Origin: Candidatus Falkowbacteria bacterium CG10_big_fil_rev_8_21_14_0_10_43_10 | GTDB lineage: Bacteria; Patescibacteriota; Patescibacteriia; Patescibacteriales; XYC2-FULL-47-12 | DNA: 14,491 nt | Direction: 5' to 3' | Assembly (NCBI GenBank): GCA_002773655.1 | Contig: PFAR01000038.1 | Span: 4,360-18,850, forward strand | Shown here: in pieces, positions 1 through 5,510 of the stretch | Layout: every line of letters begins with the position of its first letter | How positions within the stretch are numbered: the stretch's first letter is position 1 | Notes under the pieces: model-generated | Database searches by the model: none | The model's input: only the letters and a program-made list of their open reading frames with translations | Told to the model about the DNA's origin: nothing | Made by a program: the position numbers and the translations under genes

Positions 1-262
1 CTAGCCAAACTGGCGCCAACAGAGTGCGCAATGAAAAATACCGGCGCAACTTTGCCGCGGCAATGGCTTTGAAGTTAAGCTGGGTTTTAAAACCCAGCTT
101 AACACCGGCAACCATTTCTCTTTCCGGCCCCTTCCGCGTGCCAAGCCATAGATATTCGTAATCTTTATGCCCAAGCTCGTCTACAACCGCCAGCAAAGGT
201 GCAACCGAACCCCCGGTTCCCCCGCCGGTTAGCAAAATTTTATTTTTAAAAATTTGTGACAT
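1..262 (-). CDS. murG: MurG, UDP-GlcNAc:lipid I GlcNAc transferase (N-terminal part, runs off left edge)
   Basis: MurG transfers GlcNAc from UDP-GlcNAc to lipid I, making lipid II on the cytoplasmic face of the membrane. Only the first 87 codons are visible. The protein starts MSQIFKNKILLTGGGTGGS and carries the N-terminal glycine loop, then GTRKGPEREMV and KLRRYFSL, all typical of the MurG acceptor-binding domain. The loop reads GGTGGS where MurG proteins usually have GGTGGH. The ATG at 262 is chosen because the first beta strand follows at once; a weak AGGA lies 4 nt upstream. Ten codons (VKLGFKTQLN) between EREMVAG and FKAIAAAKL are encoded by a perfect 30-bp palindrome and look like an insertion relative to ordinary MurG. 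It follows ftsW by 62 bp, as expected for a dcw cluster. The identification is confident; the gene is incomplete only because the window ends. Confidence 0.93.
   Translation of the reverse strand, partial: MSQIFKNKILLTGGGTGGSVAPLLAVVDELGHKDYEYLWLGTRKGPEREMVAGVKLGFKTQLNFKAIAAAKLRRYFSLRTLLAPVWL
74..103. repeat. Perfect 30-bp palindrome inside murG
   Basis: The 15-base arm at 74-88 (gttaagctgggtttt) is followed directly by its exact reverse complement at 89-103. It is read in frame by murG as VKLGFKTQLN, in a stretch where MurG normally has only a few residues. The outer 12 bases alone would read GTT AAG CTT AAC, so an 18-bp in-frame insertion into a smaller palindrome is one possible origin. 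This is inference from family knowledge without an alignment. Confidence 0.85.
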
Positions 263-272
263 ATTCCTATAT

Positions 273-317
273 TGTCATCCCGACTGGACCCGCCGGATGG
301 CGTCGGTCGAAATGACA
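273..317. repeat. 45-bp imperfect inverted repeat between ftsW and murG
   Basis: The outer arms tgtcatcccgac (from 273) and gtcgaaatgaca (to 317) pair at 10 of 12 positions. Inside is a small cgcc-ggat-ggcg hairpin. It fills most of the spacer before murG and has no T-run, so it does not look like a terminator. It resembles the dispersed tgtcat...atgaca repeats seen in many bacterial genomes and belongs with the other palindromes of this window. Confidence 0.65.
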
Positions 318-324
318 GAAAAAA

Positions 325-1479
325 TTACTTTGTCTGTTTGCTAATATTAACCAATATCCCCGCTCCGGCCAAAGCCGCCATCATCGCGCTGCCGCCATAG
401 CTGATAAACGGCAAAGGCACGCCGGTCATCGGTATTAAATTTATCATGCCGCCGATATTAAGAAAGGCCTGCAGGCAAAACCAGGATATGACGCCGATAG
501 CCAGCAGCTGCCCGTAAATGTCCGGCGCGCGCTGGGAAACTAAAAACCCCCGATAAAATAAAAATAGAAACAGCATTACTAAAAATACTGAAATTACCAT
601 CCCCATCTCCTCGGCGATAATCGGAAAAATAGCGTCCCCCTGCGCCTCCGGCAGATACCTGAACTTTTGGCGGGAATTGCCAAAACCGCGCCCAAGCAGG
701 CCGCCTGAACCAGCCGCTATTAAGGACTGGTTGACCTGGTAGCAATATTCATCAGGGCTATAACTCGGATCGAAAAAACAGCGGAACCGATCCATCTGAT
801 ACGGCGCCATTTTTAATAAGATAAACAACACAATAATTCCCACCGCCCCAATAGACGCTATGTGCTTAATATTTCCTCCGCCGATGAAATAGACGGTTAA
901 GGAGATTGCCAATAAAATAAATAATGTTCCGGTATCCGGCTGCATCAGCATTAAAAAACTGATTATCATCAGCAGGCTTATAAACGGCATTGTTCCCTGG
1001 TGCAAGTCAAAAAGTTCCTTGCCCCGCTTCTCAATCCAAGCCGCCAGGTATAAAAGAAAAGTTAATTTCACAAACTCCGATGGCTGCAGGGAAAAACCGA
1101 AAATATTTATCCAGCTTTTGGCGTGCCCCCAGCCGGCGCTTAAAGCCGGAATAAAGACGATCAGCAAAAGCCCCAGCGAACCGACCAATAATAGAAGAGC
1201 AGCGTTGCGAAAACGGTGGTAATCAAAGCGGCTTAAGCCGTAAAAAAGGATAAGCCCCAAACCCAAGCCAAAGAGCTGATGGTTAAAATAATAATAGCTT
1301 GACTGGTAGCGAGCGTAGGAGATGGCGCTGGAGGCCGAAGAAAGCATTATCAGGCCGAAAATAATTATTGCCAAAACCGTAATAATTATAAAAAAGTCAG
1401 GCTGATGATAATTGGCCCGCTCATGGATAAAGCCGCTTAACAGCATTTTGATTCTTTGCAACCTCCTTCGCTGGAACAT
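325..1479 (-). CDS. ftsW: FtsW-type SEDS peptidoglycan glycosyltransferase
   Basis: An integral membrane SEDS protein that polymerises lipid II into glycan strands at the division site, working with a class B penicillin-binding protein. The 384 residues hold about ten membrane helices, the normal size. Motifs seen: PSEFVKL (133-139), QPDTGT (180-185), the long extracellular loop with GFGNSRQKFRYLPEA followed by catalytic-type Asp282 in GDAIF, and PLPFISYGGS (355-364). RodA is the alternative, but the GNSRQKFRYLPEA loop and the mraY/murG neighbours favour FtsW. The start is uncertain: ATG 1479 gives the longest form but has no ribosome site, while ATG 1446 (Met12, MLLSGF) has a perfect AAGGAGG 15 nt upstream, inside the longer form. 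A good promoter overlaps the mraY stop. murD, usually just upstream, is missing. Confidence 0.93.
   Translation of the reverse strand: MFQRRRLQRIKMLLSGFIHERANYHQPDFFIIITVLAIIIFGLIMLSSASSAISYARYQSSYYYFNHQLFGLGLGLILFYGLSRFDYHRFRNAALLLLVGSLGLLLIVFIPALSAGWGHAKSWINIFGFSLQPSEFVKLTFLLYLAAWIEKRGKELFDLHQGTMPFISLLMIISFLMLMQPDTGTLFILLAISLTVYFIGGGNIKHIASIGAVGIIVLFILLKMAPYQMDRFRCFFDPSYSPDEYCYQVNQSLIAAGSGGLLGRGFGNSRQKFRYLPEAQGDAIFPIIAEEMGMVISVFLVMLFLFLFYRGFLVSQRAPDIYGQLLAIGVISWFCLQAFLNIGGMINLIPMTGVPLPFISYGGSAMMAALAGAGILVNISKQTK
1462..1468 (-). promoter_or_regulatory. Perfect Shine-Dalgarno inside the longer ftsW reading frame
   Basis: The minus strand reads AAGGAGG here, codons 4-6 of the form starting at 1479. 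The next ATG is at 1446, 15 nt away, which is longer than the usual 5-10. It is the clearest ribosome-binding sequence in the window, where most genes have none, and it raises the possibility that translation starts at 1446. Confidence 0.45.
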
Positions 1480-1495
1480 AAATCTTAAATTTTAA

Positions 1496-1526
1496 ATTAT
1501 AGACTTTAAACTGAATTATTTATCAA
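1496..1526 (-). promoter_or_regulatory. Probable sigma70 promoter for ftsW-murG
   Basis: Minus-strand -35 TTGATA (1526-1521) and -10 TATAAT (1501-1496), with a 19-bp spacer, slightly long. The -35 overlaps the last codons and stop of mraY. Transcription would begin near 1489, leaving about 10 nt before ATG 1479 or about 43 nt before ATG 1446. Confidence 0.5.
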
Positions 1527-2553
1527 GTAAAAAAATAATTAAGCCGATTACCGCCGAGACCCAAGATATAAGCCAAAACCGCATTACAACTTTGTATTCC
1601 GGCCAGCCGGAAGCTTCAAAATGATGGTGGATTGGGGCGGAAAGGAAAAATTTCTTGCCCTGGCGGATTTTTTTTGACAGCCATTGGATTATGTCGGACA
1701 ATGACTCCACCACGAATAAAATTCCTATGACCGGCAGCAATAAGGCCTGGTTGGTCAGCATGGCGATAATGCCGAGAGTTATTCCCAAAGACATCGCTCC
1801 GGTATCGCCCATATAAAAACGGGCGGGCTTAATATTAAACCATAAAAAAGCCACCAGCGCTCCGATGATTACCCCGCAAAAAGCGGCTAATTCATAGCGC
1901 CCCTGCATGAAAGCAATAACGGCGTACGCGGTAAAAGCGGTTAACAGCGTCCCTCCCGCCAGCCCGTCCAATCCGTCTATTAAATTAACCGAGAAGGCGG
2001 TGGCGGCTACTATAAAGATAAAAATCGGAATATACCACCAGCCCACTTGAAAATTACCCAAAAAAGGAACATGCAATAAATCCCAGTCCAATTTAAAATA
2101 AAACCATAACGCGCCGGCGGCGGCGATCAGGGTATAAATAAGCAGGCGGTGCTTAATGGTCAAGCCCCCTCTCCCCTTTCCTTTAATATCTAAAATATCA
2201 TCAAATAGCCCGACTAAGGCGGCCGCCACCAAGCACCCTAAGGGCAGGAGTGTTTGGCTGCGGGTTAAAAAATTCATCTGCCGGAAAAAATCCGCGTCGA
2301 TTATCTTGCCGGCGTAAAAAAATACCAGCGCCAGAACCAGCACTGTCACCCAGATGATCAGCCCGCCCATCGTCGGCGTTCCCTCTTTATGCTGGTGCAA
2401 TTTCGTGAAAACAGGAGTAACGCCGTTGCTTCTGATGCTTTTCCCAAGTTTGTATTTATATAAAAAATGGGTTAATAAGGGAGTCCATAATACAGCCGTG
2501 ATGCTGGAAAGGGCCGTTAAAAATAGGATCCTGATAATGTAAAAATTTTCCAT
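1516..2553 (-). CDS. mraY: MraY, phospho-MurNAc-pentapeptide transferase
   Basis: MraY makes lipid I by moving phospho-MurNAc-pentapeptide from UDP onto undecaprenyl phosphate in the cytoplasmic membrane. The 345-residue length is normal. Motifs in order: EGTPTMGG (57-64), the Asp pair in GLFDD (118-119), NLIDGLDGLAGG (190-201), YMGDTGAM (247-254) and the loop APIHHHFE (306-313) followed by GWPEYKVVMRFW. These are the known substrate- and magnesium-binding elements and all look intact. About ten hydrophobic segments are visible. ATG 2553 is used; the first helix follows directly. The gene lies 7 bp after a small membrane protein and 36 bp before ftsW, consistent with one transcript. No palindromic insertion was seen in it. 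Confidence 0.96.
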   Translation of the reverse strand: MENFYIIRILFLTALSSITAVLWTPLLTHFLYKYKLGKSIRSNGVTPVFTKLHQHKEGTPTMGGLIIWVTVLVLALVFFYAGKIIDADFFRQMNFLTRSQTLLPLGCLVAAALVGLFDDILDIKGKGRGGLTIKHRLLIYTLIAAAGALWFYFKLDWDLLHVPFLGNFQVGWWYIPIFIFIVAATAFSVNLIDGLDGLAGGTLLTAFTAYAVIAFMQGRYELAAFCGVIIGALVAFLWFNIKPARFYMGDTGAMSLGITLGIIAMLTNQALLLPVIGILFVVESLSDIIQWLSKKIRQGKKFFLSAPIHHHFEASGWPEYKVVMRFWLISWVSAVIGLIIFLLDK

Positions 2554-2560
2554 TTTGCTT

Positions 2561-2974
2561 CTATCTAAAGTTAATTAGCATAATAGAGCTTAGCCCTAAT
2601 ATTATAAAAATACTGGCTAGCAGAGAGCTGGCGGCAAATACATAAATGAAAAAATTTTTTTCCTCTTTGGCAATGTGGGAAAAAATTAAATTTAAAGTTA
2701 TAATAATAAAACCCAAAGCGGGAATAAAATAAACTTGTTTGGCCGAACCGATCAGCGTAATGCCGAAATATATATTATGATGCAGGGCGATTACTTTATC
2801 TTCAACTCTCTGATTGATAAACACGCCGATCAGCCAGGCTATAAAGTTAAAAAATAAGGCGCTTAATAATAAAACCCGCGATCTTTTATCCCGCCAAATT
2901 TTAATAACCTCAATTTTCAAGCCGGAATTCTTATTGTGTAAAAAATCAGCTATTTTTAATAACTCTGCTTTCAT
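2561..2974 (-). CDS. Small membrane protein of unknown function, between truB and mraY
   Basis: I do not assign a function. The 137 residues have a charged N-terminal segment (about 1-33, including KIWRDKRSR) followed by three hydrophobic stretches: about 34-52 (LLLSALFFNFIAWLIGVF), 80-98 (YFIPALGFIIITL) and 110-135. The phrase ALHHNIYFGITLIG lies between the first and second helix. I recall similar short three-helix proteins as common hypotheticals in Patescibacteria, but cannot confirm it here. Spacing is tight: ATG 2974 begins 2 nt after the TAG of truB and the gene ends 7 bp before mraY, which argues for translation coupled to truB. A part in envelope biogenesis is only suggested by position. 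Confidence 0.75.
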   Translation of the reverse strand: MKAELLKIADFLHNKNSGLKIEVIKIWRDKRSRVLLLSALFFNFIAWLIGVFINQRVEDKVIALHHNIYFGITLIGSAKQVYFIPALGFIIITLNLIFSHIAKEEKNFFIYVFAASSLLASIFIILGLSSIMLINFR

Positions 2975-2976
2975 GC

Positions 2977-3651
2977 CTATATTATAACAGGATTTTGCAT
3001 AAAATTACAAATCCCTATCTTATCTATCTCCACAGCCTTCTTTATGTCAAACTCCCCTACTCTTGTGCGGATAAGCCCGGCCAAATAACCGCCTGTTTTT
3101 AATTCTCTCCCAATATCCCGCGCCAGGGACCGAATATAAACGCCCGGGCCGGTTACCACTTTTATTTCCAGATATGGCCATTTATATTTTAAAATTTCTA
3201 TCTTTTTAATTTCCACCGCTCGCGGCCGCATCTTCACCTCTTCGCCTTTCCGCGCCCGCTTGTACGCCTCCCTGCCTTTTATTTTAACCGCGCTGTAAAC
3301 CGGCGGCGTTTGCATAATTTTACCGACAAATTTTTTTATGACTTTTTCTATATTCTCTGTACGGACAGGACATTGTCCTGTTCCTTCATACTTCTTAATG
3401 CCTTCCTCATCGTCCGTGCTGCTTATCATCCCTAACCTTATCTTCGCTAGATATTCTTTTTCCTTTTGCACCGCGGTCGCTAACTGCTTAGTCGCTTCCC
3501 GGCCGATTCCCACCACTAAAACGCCCTCGGCTAAAGGGTCTAAAGTTCCGGCATGGCCTACCTTGCGGCTTCTCGTTATTTTTTGAATCTGATTTAACAC
3601 CTGTCTTGATGTCGGCCCCTTTGGTTTGTAAACGGCAAAAATATCAGACAT
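2977..3651 (-). CDS. truB: TruB, tRNA pseudouridine(55) synthase
   Basis: TruB converts U55 in the T-loop of elongator tRNAs to pseudouridine. The 224-residue protein begins with the family signature YKPKGPTSRQV; catalytic Asp38 lies in GHAGTLDPLAEGVL. Also visible are PPVYSAVK (116-123), REAYKRAR and the substrate-site stretch GVYIRSLARDIGREL (170-184). It is shorter than E. coli TruB and ends soon after the catalytic domain, so a C-terminal PUA domain is probably absent. Residues 90-98 (GTGQCPVRT) are encoded around a 17-bp palindrome and lie in a variable loop after STDDEEG, so activity should not be affected. A possible promoter and a probable terminator of the previous unit lie upstream. 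No ribosome site precedes ATG 3651. Confidence 0.95.
   Translation of the reverse strand: MSDIFAVYKPKGPTSRQVLNQIQKITRSRKVGHAGTLDPLAEGVLVVGIGREATKQLATAVQKEKEYLAKIRLGMISSTDDEEGIKKYEGTGQCPVRTENIEKVIKKFVGKIMQTPPVYSAVKIKGREAYKRARKGEEVKMRPRAVEIKKIEILKYKWPYLEIKVVTGPGVYIRSLARDIGRELKTGGYLAGLIRTRVGEFDIKKAVEIDKIGICNFMQNPVII
3365..3381. repeat. 17-bp palindrome inside truB
   Basis: Arms acaggaca and tgtcctgt flank one central base. TruB reads the region in frame as EGTGQCPVRTEN, in a loop of variable length in the family. It is shorter than the other palindromes here, so chance is less excluded, but a Cys-Pro segment in this loop is unusual. Confidence 0.6.
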
Positions 3652-3684
3652 ATTTATAAAGTAGCGGCCCGATGCAAGCCGCTG

Positions 3685-3690
3685 ATTATA
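3685..3690 (-). promoter_or_regulatory. Possible -10 element for truB, followed by a short leader hairpin
   Basis: The minus strand reads TATAAT here, 33 nt before the truB ATG. No convincing -35 is seen at the expected distance. Just downstream, agcggc (3663-3668) and gccgct (3678-3683) can form a 6-bp hairpin in the leader. Placement directly after a probable terminator supports a new transcription start. Confidence 0.35.
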
Positions 3691-3714
3691 AAGTGAGCGG
3701 TTCTATTGGCTGGT

Positions 3715-3739
3715 AAAAAAAGCCGCGCCAATGGCGGGC
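3715..3739 (-). terminator. Probable intrinsic terminator after the AlkD-like gene
   Basis: On the minus strand, GCC-CGCC, loop ATT, then GGCG-C-GGC form a 7-bp GC stem with one bulged C, followed by seven T. It begins 7 bp after the stop codon at 3747, the expected place for ending the dnaX-to-AlkD unit. Confidence 0.5.
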
Positions 3740-3746
3740 GATAATT

Positions 3747-4451
3747 TTAAATTAAACCCCGCAAATACTTTTGCCTTAACTTCTCCGGAAACTTTTCAAT
3801 GGCGTAGCGCAACATGGTGCGCGGCATTATTTGATAGTGTTGTTTAAGAAATTTTTCTTCCGCCGCCCGGTCGCGATTGCCGACTTCGCGCAGCATCCAG
3901 CCGACCGCCTTATGCATTAAATCATGTTTATCCCGCAGAAATATTTCGGCTATTTTCAACGCATCAACAAACTGTTTTTCCCGGATAAAAGCAAAAGTTG
4001 ACAGCATGGCGATCCGTTTTTCCCAGAGATTTTTAGAACGCGCCAATTTATATAAAATATCGCATGGCTTGTCCAATAAATATAGGCCGACTATTTTTGG
4101 CGCCGATACGTCGACTAAATCCCAATTATTAATATTTCTGGCATTCTTTAAATAGAGCTTATAAATATCCTCTTTTTCTTTTAAATCACCTTTATTAAAT
4201 TTCATCATTAATATCCGCAAAGCTAACATTCTTTCTTCGTGGATTTTTGATCTTAGCAAGTATTCCGCTGATTTTAAATCCATGCCGAAAAACTTTTTTG
4301 CCACCAATATAATTTGCTGGGATGCCAAACCTAAAAACACATCTCCTTCCCCATACTCGCCCGGACCGGTTTTAAAAAATCGCTGTAAAATTTTCGCTTT
4401 TTTCGGGTCTGCGTATTTTTTTAATTCTTTTTTAATCTGAATCGTGGGCAT
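3747..4451 (-). CDS. AlkD-like DNA alkylation repair glycosylase (HEAT-like repeats)
   Basis: A member of the DNA alkylation repair family (PF08713, AlkC/AlkD type), which excises N3- and N7-alkylated purines. The 234 residues are all-helical, as expected for HEAT-like repeats. Family phrases seen: GPGEYGEGDVFLG (29-41), NNWDLVDVSAPKIVG (108-122), LWEKRIAMLSTF (142-153), HDLMHKAVGWMLREVG (176-191) and PRTMLRYAIEKFPE. Residues matching those known in Bacillus AlkD (Trp109, Asp113, Arg148, Trp187) appear to be Trp110, Asp114, Arg146 and Trp185, so the enzyme is probably active. ATG 4451 lies 2 nt after the stop of the MBL remnant, suggesting the two were once translationally coupled. Function is inferred from family motifs. 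Confidence 0.92.
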   Translation of the reverse strand: MPTIQIKKELKKYADPKKAKILQRFFKTGPGEYGEGDVFLGLASQQIILVAKKFFGMDLKSAEYLLRSKIHEERMLALRILMMKFNKGDLKEKEDIYKLYLKNARNINNWDLVDVSAPKIVGLYLLDKPCDILYKLARSKNLWEKRIAMLSTFAFIREKQFVDALKIAEIFLRDKHDLMHKAVGWMLREVGNRDRAAEEKFLKQHYQIMPRTMLRYAIEKFPEKLRQKYLRGLI

Positions 4452-4453
4452 AG

Positions 4454-4586
4454 CTACTTTTCCACTTTATACATTACTCCGTGCCCGGGAATAATGTAGT
4501 CGGCCAACCGCAAGACTTTTGCCCGGCTCCGCTCCGCCGGTATCGGCCGAGGTATAGCCTGGCACCAAGATTTTTATTTCCGCCAT
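4454..4586 (-). pseudogene. Remnant of an MBL-fold metallohydrolase: both ends present, middle missing
   Basis: From ATG 4586 the sequence reads MAEIKILVPGYTSADTGG, like the start of small Patescibacteria MBL-fold hydrolases. In another frame the 3' end reads VLRLADYIIPGHGVMYKVEK and stops at TAG 4456-4454, like the usual C-terminus of the same family, including the PGHG motif. Only about 130 bp join them, where an intact gene would need about 600, and the zinc motif HxHxDH is absent. Start and stop are out of frame; the first frame ends after 39 codons at 4467. An internal deletion of roughly 450-500 bp is the simplest reading; an assembly gap is the alternative. The remnant ends 2 nt before the AlkD-like gene. 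Confidence 0.62.
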
Positions 4587-4593
4587 ATTTTTA

Positions 4594-4723
4594 TTATTTT
4601 ACTATCGCTGTTGCCGCAAAAATCAAAAAGGTTGCTAAAACCAGCCAGCCGGCTGTCCAAAACATCAGGGCAACGCCTTGCTGCCTGCAGAAAACTCTGC
4701 CAAATTAATTTTTGATTTTTCAT
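4594..4723 (-). pseudogene. Broken small membrane-protein gene
   Basis: ATG 4723, 5 nt after the stop of the TIM-barrel gene, reads MKNQKLIWQSFLQAA. In a second frame the sequence continues QGVALMFWTAGWLVLATFLI, one clear membrane helix, and stops at TAA 4596-4594, just before the MBL remnant. Read straight through, the first frame gives a 49-residue polar tail without family character. I recall Patescibacteria membrane proteins of about 110-140 residues with this kind of N-terminus and a final Gly-Trp helix, so this may also be a gene that lost its centre. A simple one-base frameshift in a gene of about 43 codons is also possible. Low to moderate confidence. Confidence 0.4.
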
Positions 4724-4728
4724 AAATT

Positions 4729-5430
4729 TTATCTTAGTAATTTTTCTATGTAATTTTTGGCTGTCAATTGTTCAGTAATACTGTTGGTTAGCTCCAGAGC
4801 CGCTATCGGGGGCAAAAATTCCTCATATCTTTTTAAATAATCAAACTCACCCAGCTCTTTATAAGTGTGCCAATCATACGCATATCTGTCCTCCTCCTTG
4901 TCGTACATCTTGTCCGATTTGACCGCACTGATATGCCCGCAGCCGCAGGGATATTTTTTAAGCAACGCTGTATATTTTTGATAGCTTTCAGCGTCCTCCC
5001 GCCGGTCGCTTTCCAAATGAGCGACATCAAGGCAGATGCCGGCGTATTTTTTAATTATCTCTTCCGCCACGGCCAACTCATCATCCCCAATAGAATGACC
5101 GGGATGATTTTCCACATATATTATTTTTTTAAATTCCGAAATGTCGTACCGGGGCAAATGTTCTTTAATGAAATGGATATTGACTTTTTCCGTTTTGAAT
5201 TCTTTTGCCAGATACCCTATTTCTTGAGCGGTAAAATCATGGCGGATATGGACGAAAGGAATTTTTTTGAACTTAATTTTTTTCGCCTCGCGGTAAAAAA
5301 CTTTTCTGTCCGCCGGATTAAGACCGGTTAAAAATACCGCTATTTCTTCTAAACCCAGCGCCGCCGACTCTTGCAGCTGCGCTTGCCAGTCCGCTCCCAG
5401 AACAGTTGTAATTGAAGTTAAAATTTTCAT
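4729..5430 (-). CDS. TIM-barrel protein of the xylose isomerase-like superfamily
   Basis: The 233 residues alternate strands and helices as in AP endonuclease 2/xylose isomerase-like barrels. Candidate metal or catalytic residues sit at strand ends: His61 and His64 (HIRHDF), Glu107 (YVENHPG), Asp135 and His138 (ICLDVAHLE), His166 (CGHISAV), His188 and Glu213 (ALELTNSI). The protein is shorter than typical family members (about 260-300). The substrate is unknown; sugar isomerase/epimerase and AP endonuclease-like activities are both possible, and I cannot choose. ATG 5430 is almost certainly right because the first strand (KILTSITTV) follows at once. It lies 1 nt after the 3' end of tRNA-Gln, so there is no room for a ribosome site in the processed mRNA. 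Expression probably depends on the dnaX-tRNA transcript. Confidence 0.82.
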   Translation of the reverse strand: MKILTSITTVLGADWQAQLQESAALGLEEIAVFLTGLNPADRKVFYREAKKIKFKKIPFVHIRHDFTAQEIGYLAKEFKTEKVNIHFIKEHLPRYDISEFKKIIYVENHPGHSIGDDELAVAEEIIKKYAGICLDVAHLESDRREDAESYQKYTALLKKYPCGCGHISAVKSDKMYDKEEDRYAYDWHTYKELGEFDYLKRYEEFLPPIAALELTNSITEQLTAKNYIEKLLR

Positions 5431-5431
5431 G

Positions 5432-5502
5432 CTGCCGGGCTAGGGATCGAACCTAGATTACCAGGGCCAGAACCTGGCGTCCTACCATTAGACGACCCGG
5501 CA
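5432..5502 (-). tRNA. tRNA-Gln (anticodon CTG)
   Basis: A 71-nt cloverleaf on the minus strand. Acceptor TGCCGGG pairs with CCCGGCA, with discriminator G. The D-arm is GTC-TAATGGTAG-GAC, the anticodon arm CCAGG-TTCTGGC-CCTGG (anticodon CTG, reading CAG), the variable loop TAAT, and the T-arm CTAGG-TTCGATC-CCTAG. The TCGTCTAATGGTAGGAC stretch is typical of bacterial tRNA-Gln. CCA is not encoded: the sequence after the discriminator is C then ATG of the next gene. It lies 8 bp after the dnaX stop, so co-transcription with dnaX is likely. Confidence 0.96.
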
Positions 5503-5510
5503 TTATTAAA

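Noticed and set aside
273..317. Terminator between ftsW and murG
   Set aside because: The hairpin is imperfect and no T-run follows it on the minus strand; it fits the dispersed palindromes better.
4467..4586. A 39-codon open frame as a genuine small gene
   Set aside because: Its first 20 residues match an MBL-fold start and the rest is out-of-frame remnant sequence, so a pseudogene is the better description.
4867..5331. A 154-codon open frame on the plus strand
   Set aside because: It is opposite the TIM-barrel gene and has no recognisable features.
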